Notes: generated by a model not told the origin, from the letters alone. A stretch of 64,000 nucleotides of DNA from Diphasiastrum complanatum (GCA_029204225.1 CM055098.1:22201367-22265366), one strand, 5' to 3'. Numbered from the stretch's first letter, positions 47,701-58,935 are shown. Numbers and translations are program-made.

Positions 47701-50700
47701 TTCTTGTGCTATCAGTAAGACGATTTTGAAGATCAGAGAGAGGAGGATCAGCGCCCATTGTCCAGCCTCCTACAACGCTTTTCTGAGAAAGATTGGAGCG
47801 ATTTCAAAAGGGGTAGAGAGGCGCATCCAAATCAGATTCTAGCACCCTTTTTTGCAGGTTTTTGAGCACATTTTTTTGGTGCAATCAGAGCAGAATTCAG
47901 CTCTCTCGGACAAGGGTGCTTCATCGTGAATTAACCACCTGTTTGGGGGCGCATTTCAGCCAGTTAGACCAGCGCACCTTCACGAGGCATTATTGTCTAG
48001 ATTCTGACTCCTGAGTTTAGAGGATTCAACCCCTGTTTTCCACAAGTTAGCCTGTGACTTCAGCAACTCACTGAAAAGGAATCGGACCACTTTCTCACTC
48101 CTATCCAGCACTCTATTTGCAGATTTCCAGCGCTCTATCTGCAGCCAGAATTAACAGCAAAAAGTGTAAAGTTTTACATCTGTATTGGTCGCACAAGTGG
48201 TTAGATCTTACACCTTATTTACAGTTTGTCCAGCGCACTGTTTCCACCACATTTTTAGCACATTCAACCAGTTTACAGCGCACCACCAACATGCAAATTT
48301 GGGTGCTGTTGCAGCCAGAATCGCATGTTGCTGTGAAGCCCCGGCTTCAGCAAGCTAAAGTCTTTGCATGCGATGCCAAGCTCCAATTCCAGCACAACCG
48401 TTCGAAGGCTGACTGATAATCTTGAATTTGTCGACGAGTGGGCTTCAATCAGAGCTAAGTCCTTGCTCTTTCTTTTCTTTCTGTTTGTTTTACGTTCTCG
48501 CTTTCCTCTTCGAACTTTGACGTGATGACTCCTGAGGAAAATCTCATTTCCCAAGGAAAAGCCATAAGCTCAAAGAAGAGGCCCTTCGTTTTCAGGCAGA
48601 AAAGACAGCAATGGACGTAGATGAGGAATATGAGATGCTTAACACATACGAATTTGTGTCCAAGGAATTATGAACAGTTACAAACTGAAGTAACAAATTT
48701 AAAACAGACTTTACACAACATGCAAACGAAACAAGATAATCCATTTCAGAACTTAAAAGTCTGTTTGCTAGTTTAGTACATCCTACTCCTCTAGCTCCAG
48801 CTCAGTTCCAGTTCCAAATTCAGCTTCAATTCCCAGCACATCTCAGTTACCTTCATCAGTTACACCTAGTCAAGAAGCTACAGCTCCCAGAAACACCTAG
48901 TCAACATAGGTATACAGTTTCTTTGGCTAAGGGTCAGGATAAGTGAGTGTGGGAAACCATGGTCAGTAATTTAGGTCTGGAGATTCAGGGTTATCATGAT
49001 AACTTGAACTTTCAGATCATGCATCTGGATTGTATCGACCTAGTGTTAGGGATAGATTGGCTCTATAGCTTGGGCCCCACCCTCCAACGAAATTATTAGG
49101 ACAATACCCTCAACTTTTAGAAAAATGGTCTGGAAGCTCACCTGCATGGGGAGCATGGAGTTCCCAACAGTCCCTTGGTGTGCAGTGCATAGCTTGTTCA
49201 GCTTATGGAGGATGATCAACATGAGGTACTTCTTTGTGACTTACAGTTTACTTTTAATGACTCTTTCCAGTAATATTTTTCATCAAAGGAAAAAGTTAGA
49301 TGTTCTATTAAGTAAGTATGGTGATGTTTTTCTTGATGATTTGCCTAGTGGTTAACCACCCAGTAACTTGAGCGTGCAGGGTCATGTAGACAAGTACCGA
49401 GAGGCTTTGTTACGCATTCCTCTGGAAGTTCCTATGTACATGCAAATATTTCACTTTGTGGAGGGACTTCGAGAGGGTATTCGCCCTTTCGTGCGGAAGG
49501 AGCAATCTCATGATTTGCGGGGAGCCATCCAGATGGCTTTGTATCATGAAGATGGAAAAAGAGGCCCAGATCTTGCTGCGGTAGCTGGTACAGGAGGGTG
49601 GTCAGCAACCTTGGGGACGCAAGGGCAAGTGGAACAAAAAGAGAAAATTTGAAGGTCAAACCAGTCAGTGGCAAGCTCTATTTGGCCAAGGGGCAGCTAC
49701 GACCTAGTTATTCCCCTTTTGCCTCTCTAATCATTCTTGTAAAAAAGAAGGATGGATCATATCGTATGTGTGTGGATTATCGAGGTTTAACAAGATAACG
49801 TTTAAACATCGATATCCTATGCCACGTATAGATGATCTGCTTGATGCCTTGTCAGGTGGCACCGTGTTCAACAAAATAGATCTAAAGAGTGGATACCATC
49901 AGGTTAGAGTTCATGAAGAGGATGTACACAAGACTGCCTTCAGAACTCGGTTCGGTCATTATGAGTATCTTGTGATGCCATTAGGGTTGACAAATGCCCC
50001 AACTACATTCATGATGATGATGAATGATGTGCTCAGACCGTATATGGGTAAGTTTGTCGTAAACTTTGTTGATGACATTCTGACTTACAGTGAGGTGAGG
50101 TCAAGCATATGGCTCACCTTAGAACTATGTTGTCTACTTTGAGGGAGAACACTTTGTTTGCCAATAGTAAAAAAAGTGAATTGTTTAAAAAAGAAATTGA
50201 GTATCTTGGTCATATAGTGTCTGCTGATGGAGTGAGGCTAGATCCTAAAATGTTTGTTGTAATCGTTGTGTGGCCTGTGCCAGCTGATTTGACATCACTT
50301 CTTTCTTTTCTTGGATTGGCAGTATTCTATAGAAAATATGTTAAAGGATACTCCTTTATTGTAGCACCTTTGACTGATTTGATTCAAAAAACCAAAAAAA
50401 TATTATGGGATAAACCCATTAGATCACGTGGCAAGCAATGGTTGATTGTCATTGGGGAAGGGTTGGTAGGGTGGCAAGCAACATCATGGGGCACCCTGGG
50501 GACACGCGTTGCGTGCAGAAGTTGGTCACGGCCAAACTGGCCGTGACAATAAGATACGAGGCATCCTCTTGGACTTGCATCCATGGAGCTGAAGCAAGCT
50601 ATTGCTGAGTGCGTCACTCTAAAGATTGTAGACCCTCGAAAGCCCTATGTTATAGATACGGATGCGAGTGACATTGTTGTGGGAGCAGTTCTGATGCAAG

Positions 50701-53700
50701 AGGGTAGGCCTGTGGCCTTTGAGAGTAAGAAGCTCAACCTTGCATAGAAAAATTATTCAACTCATGAAAAGGAGTTGTATGCCATAGTTCATGCATTAAG
50801 GGCATGGAGGCATTATCTATATGGATCGGAATTTGAGGTATTCACTGATTATGAAACCCGAGATACATTTGTAAGCAGTCAAACCTTAGAGGCCGACAAG
50901 CCAGATGGTCTGAGCTCATGCATGAATTCCTACTGGAGATTCGGTACAAGAAAGGTGCCAAGAATCGTGTGGCAGATGCACTACCTTGTGTGGTGTATCA
51001 GATGTCATTTGTAGTCATTGAAACTGACTAACTGTCTGAGATAAGAAAGGATCAGTAGGAAGATTCTCATTGTAAGAAAGTGGAACAAGAGGTGAGTCAT
51101 GGCCATGCAGAGTCTCAAGAGGAGAGCTCTTCTACCTTGGTTCGCACTTATCTTAAGTATTCCATAGAAGATGGAATAGTCATGAGAAATGACAAGGCTC
51201 TTATTCCAGCTTGTGAGGTGCTGCGAAAGAGGATCTTGCATCTCTGTCACGATAGCCCTAGTGCTGGTCATCCTAGTGTGGATAGGACCTATGAGTTGAT
51301 ACGACATCTCAATTGCCGTTACCGTCCATCTCACATCTGCAGATAGACTTCTTGTAACCTGCTTGATGGATCTCTGTATGTGACCTTTCGGAATCAGAAG
51401 ATTATTTGTCTTCTGTAGCTTCCGAATATCCTTGAGCCAGGGTGGGTCGCCTGGGGGGAAGTGAAAAAACAAACACGAATTTGAAGAAGGAGAAACAAGA
51501 GCACGTTCTGCTAGACATAATAGAGGACAACTGATTTACATCCATTTCTGAGAGACCAGTTCAAGACAAATCCAATCTCAGCGAATTCCAAAACAGGCAC
51601 TGAACAGGCAGCCGTTTGCAAGGAATCTGGGTTTTCTGGGAATAAGCAATTATTATTCCAACCCAAGGATCTGTCTCTCTAGAAAAAAGATCAACCTTAT
51701 AGCCCGTTATCGCTTCTTTAACTCTTGTAAAGAGTCAAAAGTGTTAGAGGTATTCAAAAAACAGTTCACGAAATGCAATGCAAGTAGAGTATGATGCATT
51801 AGAAGAAAATCATACTTGGAATCTTGTAAATCTTCCAAGAGGGGCACGATTAATCTTGTATGAATCTACTGTGTATTCTTGGTTACTAGAGTTATTTGGT
51901 GCACTTAACCTAGTCGGTGAACATAGACATATGATCAAGTAGTGTTTGACAAATACTTGCAGGTTACCAAATCTGTGTGTGGAAGATTTATGGATTAACT
52001 TACGAATGATTTGGATATGGATCTAAATGTGGTGTTATGCTAGTATAATTAAATTCTTCACCTAGACATTCGAGATTTCTGAATCATTGGCAATTAACTT
52101 GAGTAGTTGATTACTCCAGAGTGAAGTTAATTGGTAAAACGATCAGTGTGATGAGGATTCACCAGAAACTGATAGTTTACCTATACCAGAAGGGAGATGG
52201 GAGAGTATTTCCATAGACTTTATTACATATTGACCATGTACGCAACAACAACATAATGCTATCCTAGTTGTGGTTGACAGACTCACTAAAATGGCTCATT
52301 TTATCCCAACTAATAATAAGATTGATGCGCCTGGTACGGCTGATTTGTTTATACAGCATGTATTCAAACTTCATGGATTACCTAGATCCATTGTGTTTGA
52401 TAGGGATTCTCGTTTTACTGGCTAATTTTGGATTGTAGTATTTGAGAAATTATAGGTGCAGTTGGGAATGAGTAGTTCTGATCATCCTGAAACAGATGGG
52501 CAGTCTGAGAGAGTTAACCAAACCTTGGAAGACATGCTTAGGGCGTATGTGAGTGAAAGGCAAACGCAATGGGAACATTACCCACCATTGTTGGAGTTTG
52601 CCTGTAATGATAAAAAGAATACATCTACGAAGATGAATCCTTTCGAGCTAAATTATGGTTTTAGAACAACCAGTCCAGTTACTATAGGTATGCCTCATAA
52701 GACACCTAGTGCTATGGAATTTCTAACTCACATGCAACAAATGTTGGAGTTAGCAAAGGAAAATGTAAAAGTGGCGATGGATCGGGCAAAGATAGATGCC
52801 GATTTGGATCGTATGCCAAGAGAGTTCGAGGAAGGAGACACGGTGTTTCTTAGGATGTCAAAGGACTCAAAAACCCTGAAGACAGGTTATAAGTTGTCAC
52901 CTAGATACTGTGGAGCTTGTAAATTGTTAAAAAGATTAATAGCGTTGCTTACAAATTACATTTGCCTGTTGGTTGTAGGGTTTGGTGATGCTATCAAGTC
53001 TCAAGAGCCTGCCCAAATTGTTTTGGATGGTCTGAATGTGGATTTCTCTAAGCTTATTCAATCTTGTGCTATTCAAGGGGGGATTCCATCCATGGAGAGT
53101 CTACAAGGGGTCTTGGTGGTTGAACAGAGTAGAGCACAAGCTTGCTAGGATGGGGCAAAGAGTAAGTGAAGTGAGGGCACTCATCACTCAAGGCATATTC
53201 ATTCTTGCATTACATGTAAATAATCTCCTCCTTTATGAAGATTATGCAAGAAGTTTTGGCAATTCTAAGCTAGAATTGGGTTGGGATCCAATAATGCTTG
53301 ATCTTGGCCCCAAACGTTCAATTTTTGGACATAGAAGTAGCTTAAGCTTCGCATTTGATTGATTTCAGCACGCTACTTCAGTCCTAAGAAGTTTTTAGAT
53401 GAATCTATGCAAGCATTTTGACACATTTTTGGAGCACCATGTAAGGGGACTTATTGGAGGTGGTGAGAGATCCTTCTAGGACATCACTCTCTATGAGAAT
53501 CTCCTCTAGCTCATTAATGATGTTCAAAGGTTCACTCTTGAGGTTTAGATCAATGCTTGATGGCAGTAGATCATCTCTATCTTAAACTAACTCTCTTTTA
53601 AGGAGTGTGAAAGTAGATAAAAGTTAGCTAGTTAATTTGCATGCCAAATGTCATGATGAGGTTGGACCTCAACCACCACAGAATTGTACATATCTTATGA

Positions 53701-54747
53701 TTTGGCTTAGGTGTTTGGGTCATGACCTCGAGCTCCATCAAGGGTTAACACATGTCCTTGTAGGGATGCAAAAGTGAAAGTGGTACACCTCAATCTCTCG
53801 CTCTCACTGGATTATGGGGTCCAATCATCTTTAGAGGTTCCAAATGAGGGCCCCAATCATTTTCCAAGGGTCACCACATGCTAATTAGTGTAGAACTCGA
53901 GCTCATACTATATGTTTGATGAGAGCTCTTTGTATATACACTTTTTGAGGGAGAGAAATTTTGAGTCATTGATACTACTTGTAGTAGATACCTGAGAGCA
54001 AGGGAATTTTCTCTCTCTAAAATGCCTTGTATAGTTTTTTCACTTGTGTATTTGATATATGCTTGATTTTGATGAACGGTCTCTCTTTGTGTACTTGAGC
54101 TCTTGCCAAGATTCAAAGCTAGTTAGATTGCCATCCAAAATCCGAGCATGTGTACTTGAGCTCTTGCCAAGATTCAAAGCTAGTTAGATTGCCATCTAAA
54201 ATCCAAGTTTGATCATCATGGCTTTGATAGTGTGCAACCTCACATGCATGTAGATGTTTGTAGATCTTTTCAAGGTCCTAAGATGCAAATTTTAACATTG
54301 TTGTGCTGAGTGAGAGGGGCAATGGTGAATAGGCTTTTTCATATCAAACTTGGACCTGTATGCATTTATGTTCTGTACTTGAACCACCTCTCAAGGAACA
54401 CACATTGCTGGTTACCAAGCGCTGGAGCTGTACACCAACCGTAACATGTATAGCCCTGTGAGACCTGGCCATATTCTTTATTCTGAACGCCTTAAAAGAA
54501 TTGCAATTGTCTACAATATAGTTATCCTTATATACAACACAACACTCCATGTGCCTAAAATATAAAATCAGCAAACAGCTAGGGTTTGCAACATCGGTCA
54601 AAATGCACCTCAAAGTCACTGTTTTCCTCATCCCTAAGCTAATTGTTTCTTGGCAGAACCTTAGTTCCACATGTGCAGCAGCACATGAATGTCTGTTCTC
54701 ATCTTTATAATGTGCACAAGAAATTTTTGCTGCATGCGGAGACCCAG

Positions 54748-54795
<48 letters not shown>

Positions 54796-55666
54796 GGTTA
54801 ATTATTCTTTGCCACACTTCTTTAACGCTTGAACCCTGTAAGAGGGCAACTATTAGAGAGTTGAGACTTCATCACATCTTTTCCTACAGTTCTAGGTAAG
54901 GTGTATGTTTATGCATGTTCATGTACTTTTTTGAGCTGTTCCTGTCAGGCTCAAATGATAGGATGATACATCTTGGATGCCACATTGTACTTTGTTAATG
55001 TAAGAGTGCCAAAAATTTGAATGACAATAAAAGAAAAAAATATTGAATCTGCATTGGGTGGTTCCATCCATTGGTTGTCTCAATCACAATGACACAACTA
55101 AGCCTGCAGACACGACTTAATGCTCTATTTATCGATTTTGTGCAGGCTCAGCATGGGTAACTCTAACACGATCCTTTATAGAATTCTGTGTTTGGGGTTG
55201 GGATAATCTTCCACGGACGGTTTTGATGTATTATACGAATTTCCTATCATCTCCAGAGGGCTATTTTCACACTGTTATCTGCAACAGTCGAGAATATCGT
55301 AATACAACTTTGAATCATGACCTACACTACATTGCTTGGGATAACCCACCTAAACAGCATCCACTTTTGCTTGGGTTGGCAGAATTTCAGAAGATGGTTG
55401 ACAATGGGGCTCCTTTTGCAAGAAAATTTGAGAAGGATGATAAGGTGCTCGACAAGATTGACAAAGAACTTCTGGGTCGTGAAGAAGGTCGCTTTACTCC
55501 TGGGGGCTGGTGTGTAGGCAATTCTGATCATGGTAAAGATCCTTGCACCATAATGGGTGATTCTACTATTACGAAGCCTGGATTGGGTGCAAAGAGGTTT
55601 TGGAGCTTGATTTTGAGATTGCTATCGCAGGAAACTTCCCACTCCAATCATTGTGTTTCTCGTTAA
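44767..55666 (+). CDS. GT14-family glycosyltransferase, beta-glucuronosyltransferase GlcAT14-like
   Basis: Four exons: 44767-45319, 46188-46263, 46396-46511, 55146-55666. All introns are GT-AG. The joined CDS is 1266 nt (421 residues), close to the ~400-450 of Arabidopsis homologues. Seen: a short cytoplasmic start (MVRKW), one hydrophobic type II anchor (residues about 5-25), then the Core-2/I-branching (GT14) domain. Its motifs are [99 protein letters not shown] and GGWCVGN. Known: Arabidopsis GlcAT14A-C are Golgi enzymes adding glucuronic acid to arabinogalactan-protein glycans. The exact substrate of this member is inference. Introns are 868, 132 and 8634 bp, and the last is full of transposons. 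No frame lesion is seen in the exons, so it is probably functional. Confidence 0.93.
45465..45668 (+). repeat. three tandem copies of a 68-bp unit in intron 1
   Basis: AACATTTGAACTGCTTGTG starts at 45465, 45533 and 45601. Units also share AAGCGGTATTCATGGTTTG. They lie wholly within the first intron of the GT14 gene. Confidence 0.9.
46512..47379 (+). other. start of intron 3 with an LTR/PBS signal
   Basis: The intron donor GTATTTGC is at 46512. TGGTATCAGAGT at 46634-46645, preceded by CAACAT, looks like an LTR end plus initiator-Met PBS from an older insertion. No protein domain can be read up to 47379. Confidence 0.45.
47380..47679 (+). repeat. gypsy 5' LTR (300 bp) inside intron 3
   Basis: TGTTACGAGACCGTAACAG to ...CCTAACA, followed by a PBS (TGGTATCAAAGTTC, 47682-47695). 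CTATAAGAGAGTGC near 47610 is the TATA candidate. No 3' partner LTR is visible after the pol, so the element's 3' end is lost. A short LTR and iMet PBS suit a Reina-like chromovirus, but this is inference. Confidence 0.65.
47696..48955 (+). pseudogene. gypsy leader and eroded gag N-terminal region
   Basis: CAGCGCNC words recur in the leader (47990-48270). From about 48580 a charged frame ([16 protein letters not shown], then [18 protein letters not shown]-like) suggests a coiled-coil gag start, broken by indels. A glutamine/proline-rich stretch follows at 48790-48900. The gag core and zinc knuckle are not here; a gag core piece is found downstream at 49360. Confidence 0.5.
48956..49355 (+). 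pseudogene. gypsy protease C-terminus and PR-RT linker
   Basis: Reads [18 protein letters not shown], then [17 protein letters not shown], the end of a gypsy aspartic protease. Further on comes the usual linker: [29 protein letters not shown]. Frame changes and stops occur between the blocks. The active-site DTGA/DSGA part is missing. Confidence 0.8.
49360..49690 (+). pseudogene. gag core fragment lodged between protease and RT
   Basis: The 94-codon frame contains [39 protein letters not shown] and a [13 protein letters not shown] block, the hallmark of a gypsy gag (Retrotrans_gag) domain. A basic glutamine-rich tail continues in another frame to about 49690. In gypsy elements gag lies before protease, yet here it sits after the PR-RT linker and replaces the first part of RT. 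A rearrangement is therefore evident. Confidence 0.8.
49691..50414 (+). pseudogene. gypsy reverse transcriptase
   Basis: Motifs in order: [75 protein letters not shown], and the FVDD active site at 50065-50076. Frame +2 continues with [30 protein letters not shown] and [16 protein letters not shown]. Frames change near 49796 and 50100. The N-terminal fingers are missing because of the gag fragment. The RT is clear but not expressible as one protein. Confidence 0.92.
50415..50580 (+). other. ~165-bp insertion between RT and RNase H
   Basis: The pol sequence breaks at ILWDKP and resumes at [14 protein letters not shown]. The inserted piece is G-rich (GTGGCAAGCA twice) and contains a perfect hairpin: GTCACGGCCA (50525-50534), AAC, TGGCCGTGAC (50538-50547). 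I cannot assign its source. Confidence 0.6.
50581..51335 (+). pseudogene. gypsy RNase H and integrase zinc-binding region
   Basis: RNase [51 protein letters not shown] and VFTDYETRD, with a TAG in the middle and a frameshift near 50940. After a gap the integrase N-terminal HHCC region starts ([40 protein letters not shown]). It ends near 51330 where foreign sequence begins. Confidence 0.88.
51340..52160 (+). mobile_element. copia-derived and unidentified sequence inserted in the gypsy integrase
   Basis: This segment splits the integrase between its zinc-binding and catalytic regions. At 51770-51845 it reads the start of a copia RT ([20 protein letters not shown]). The following ~250 bp are a diverged copy of 3225-3400. 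The sources of 51340-51770 and the exact borders are unclear. Confidence 0.6.
52175..53148 (+). pseudogene. gypsy integrase core and C-terminus
   Basis: Catalytic D in SIDFIT, then [14 protein letters not shown] and [15 protein letters not shown] (second D). After a lesion [20 protein letters not shown] gives the catalytic [21 protein letters not shown] and [12 protein letters not shown] follow, with [16 protein letters not shown] as the GPF/Y-like module. Stops are at about 52230 and 52422. After LPVG near 52975 the frame runs on to 53148 in unrelated residues, so the 3' end of pol is lost. Confidence 0.9.
53149..54340 (+). repeat. LTR-like sequence with a 61-bp tandem duplication
   Basis: AAGGAG before TGTGAAAGTAG at 53606 resembles a polypurine tract and LTR start, and TTTAACA near 54297 a possible end, but no partner copy exists. 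GTGTACTTGAGCTCTTGCC starts at 54089 and again at 54150 (61-bp units, few differences). No protein domain. Confidence 0.45.
54341..55145 (+). other. end of intron 3
   Basis: No gene. It contains a (CT)21 run at 54752-54793. The acceptor TTTTGTGCAG is directly before exon 4 at 55146. Confidence 0.6.
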
Positions 55667-56249
55667 TACCATCGATGTAGTGAAAGTTCCTTCTTTTCCT
55701 GTAGCTAACCCATCATTGCTTTGACCATGCTCTCTTTCACACATTTGCATGAGCTTAGTCAATGCTTAACTAATATAGGCCTGAGCTAAATGTCATTGCA
55801 ATTTCCACCTCTTAAGATTACTAGTACATTGCGGCTTCATATAAAGGGATCTCAGACCATAGATTCATTAGTAGGAAAGGATATATTGAAAAGTAGTTGC
55901 GGTTGTCCTCATAAGGACTCTTACATAATTTAAATTTAAAGATACAAATCTATCCAGAAGTCATTCAACATTTCAATGACTTTGTTGGCAAGGTTCTGTC
56001 CAAATTGGAGAACTTTTTTTTGAAGCATAATATACTGCCACGATTAATTTGTCAGTTGTTATTAGGACATGTTCTCAAAGCTTGTGAAATCTTGTCTATA
56101 AAATAAGTACTTGCATACAATTGGCAGCCCTTTGTGGCTGTCTCTAGAAGCTGTTCTTTCTGTTCCCGTCCATGTACCTGAAATTGGGAGAGGGTCCTGT
56201 CACATTCGAGACTGAAGAAGTGCTCTTTCTTTTGGCGGTGCAATTGTTA
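55667..56249 (+). other. 3' flank of the GT14 gene
   Basis: Follows the TAA at 55664-55666. No second gene and no clear polyadenylation hexamer. The short minus-strand frame at 56052-56243 has no recognisable domain. Confidence 0.4.
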
Positions 56250-56499
56250 GTTCAGATCTTAGAAGCCCGTTCCGACCAAAATGGGTCGGAACGTTCCGTA
56301 CGTTCCGGAACGTTCCTGGTCGGAACGATATTCATAAAAATTTAATTATTTTAATTATTTAATGAATTAAATCCTTTGTAAAGAAAACGTTGTTTTTATT
56401 TTTTCTTAAGGGCATCGTTCCGGAACGGAACGCATTCTGGAACGCGTTCCAGAACGCGACGCGTTCCGTTCCGGAATGGGCAACTAAGGTTCAGATCTT
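56250..56499. mobile_element. short inverted-repeat element (MULE-like MITE) with 11-bp duplication
   Basis: GTTCAGATCTT stands at 56250-56260 and again at 56489-56499. The 228 bp between them begin with GCCCGTTCCGACC and end with CGGAATGGGCAA, an imperfect terminal inverted repeat. Both sides are crowded with GTTCCGGAACG palindromes around an AT-rich centre. No coding capacity. Known: Mutator-like elements typically make 8-11 bp target duplications. Inference: a non-autonomous MULE-type element. Confidence 0.65.
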
Positions 56500-58489
56500 T
56501 GTCCTAGTTGATCAGCTTATGTATGCTTTTTATTAACTGCTACTCGTGTATCTTGCCAACCAATCAACAGTTGTGAGTTTCTGCTTGAATTTCCTATAGG
56601 AGTAAGTCAGCTTGATGGTTCTTAGTAGGCATTAAGTCGTTCAGTTTCGGTGAATCAGTTCGAGGAAAACTGACTTTACTTCCATATTGCAGTGTCGATC
56701 TTCTGTCCAGTAGAAATTGTCCACAAGGGCCCAAGATGTGGCCTATTGGTTGATCTTTCCTAATTATATAGGAATATTGTCTTTGCCGGAATTTAGGGCC
56801 ATGTGGAGGGGTTTGTTGGATCTTGAAATACCATTGGTGATTGTAGATAGATTGCAGATGATTGCAAACAGTTTGCTAGTCTTATTAGCATGTCTTCAAT
56901 CAAAAAAAAAAAGTTACTTTTTTTCATTCAATGAAATAATATAAACATGCGTATAATCCATCACAAGGGTAGTACGTTTTCAGCATATTATGGATGCAGA
57001 AGTGGGTCATGGACTTCGATTTCATGGTTGAAGCGCTGAAGCCATATACTGAGGATTGTACATTTGTCCCTTATTTTTGTTTCTCTTATATTAAAACTAA
57101 CAGTTCATACAAAACTACAAAACCATTCTCTACGGAAAAGCCAAAGTTCGAGTACTCTGATGTACTAAAATTTTAAGCAAAAATAGTGAGCACAAGCAAG
57201 CTTTACAACAGATTTTTCTAATTACGGCAGCCTGATACTTATGCTGCACACAGGCCAAGACAGTTTTATCCATGGATAACTAACTTGACATAACAAAGAT
57301 CTACCATAAGGGAAACCAGAATAGTTAAAAATCATTTATATTAAACTAGATTGAGAACAATAAAGTTATTTTAAATGTGTGCCAATGCTTGTCATTCAGT
57401 TGCGAACAGGGACAGTTGATGACCAACGAATGAACCTTTTCAATGGGATAGTTGATAAATAGGGAGTATGTGATGAAGGGATGACTTTAGGAACAAAAAA
57501 CGGTATGATCTTGTTACCATGAAATGTTGGCAAACTTTTTGGAGAAGCTAGTATAGCGCCTGTAGGAATGCTATATATTGGATCAGTTGATATTGAGAAT
57601 GGATATATCCTGTAGAATTGATATCTAGATTTTGTTCACCCAAGTTAAAGCTGTCACCTGTTGATAGAATAGATTCTCTTTAAATTGTTCTTGGTAAAAT
57701 CGTTTTTTGATATACTTGGTCGGATCACAGTCCTACTGAATATAGTAGCCCTTGATAGCAATACAATAGTTGAAGAATTCTTCCATGATAGTCTTTGGTG
57801 AAGTACAACATTTCCTTCTCTATCTTCTATTATGAACATGTGTCCCCCCCCCCCTCCGTGTTCTTGTTGATACATTTGAAATACTAAGAGGTATGATTTT
57901 GTTCTTCTTTTAGCTAGTTGAAAGTTAGATGAACTATCAATAATAAAACTAACCCTATGAAGAATTGCCATTTATAGAGGGGGACAAACATATGCAAGCT
58001 TTGATTGTTTATTGGCATGCATGTGTCTTATACTTCCAATAATGATTGTAAATAGCAATGAGAAATGTCTTCTTTTTCAACCTTTCAAAAAAATAGTAAA
58101 AATGGGAGGAAGACTTTGATGATTTGTGGGCAAGTGACTTCTTTAAGCTGGATCCAAAAGGTCTATCCAAGTTTGAAATTGATATGATGCTCATAGTACT
58201 CCTAGTGAGTTTAGAAAGATTAATTATGGGTTTTGACATTTTGCGAGTAAATCATCTACGAGTTTTGCGAGTTTTCTTCATATTTTGCTTGCAAAATTTC
58301 ATAGCACATAGCATGCTAGCAAATGTAGACCTCTCTAAAATCACCTCTTACAAAGATTGGACCACTCTTAGATTACCTCTTACAATGTAGGACTTTTGGG
58401 AGGACCAAGTCCGATGCTAGGGCTTGGTGCATTAGCTAGGTCCAATCTCATGGCCAGGTGAAGCCCAAGAGGGCTATGAATGCAAGAAA
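56500..58489. other. no gene seen
   Basis: Intergenic, AT-rich. It contains a C11 run (57844-57854). None of the short frames shows a domain. Confidence 0.4.
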
Positions 58490-58935
58490 CCACAAGAAGG
58501 TTCCTTGTGGTTCCGTGCGGTCCAACCATCGCAGGAAATTGCAAGGAGCCTTCTTGCGGTTCCTTGTGGTGGGTGGGACTGCAAGGAGCCTTATTGCGGT
58601 CCCTTGCGGTGGGCTGGACCGCAAGGAGCCTCTTTGTGGTCCCTTGTGGTGGGCTGGACCACAAGGAGCCTCCTTGTGATCCCTTGCGGTGGCCCAAGGG
58701 ACTGCAAGGACCCTTCTAATAGTCCAGCCCATCGCAAGGAGGCTCCTTGCGGTCCCTTGCGGTCCAGCCCACCGCAAGGGCCACAATAAGGCTCCTCGTG
58801 GTCTCTCACGGTTTAGGGTTTAGGGTTTAGGGTACCCAACCCAACAGACCATAAGGAGCCCATTCCAAGTGACCCAAGGAGCCTTTTTGCGGTCCAGAGC
58901 CTCCCAAGTGAAAGCAAGGAGCCTCTCCGCGGTCC
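58490..58935. repeat. GC-rich self-complementary tandem array
   Basis: About ten variants of a ~45-bp unit with GCAAGGAGCCTCCTTGCGG and TCCCTTGCGGTGGGCTGGACC. The core is palindromic, so inverted copies appear in the second half (58720-58790). Open frames in all six directions come from the repeat. Confidence 0.85.
58812..58832 (+). repeat. interstitial telomere-type repeat, three TTTAGGG units
   Basis: Exactly three TTTAGGG units in a row inside the GC-rich array. This is the plant (Arabidopsis-type) telomere sequence and too short to be a telomere. Confidence 0.9.

Noticed and set aside
51005-51472. 155-codon minus-strand frame
   Set aside because: It overlaps the gypsy integrase zinc region on the other strand and has no domain of its own.
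58380-58809. Several overlapping frames of 70-110 codons in all directions
   Set aside because: They are created by a stop-poor GC-rich tandem repeat; the repeated peptides have no domain.
58812-58832. Chromosome end suggested by TTTAGGG
   Set aside because: Only three units, with genic sequence continuing on both sides.
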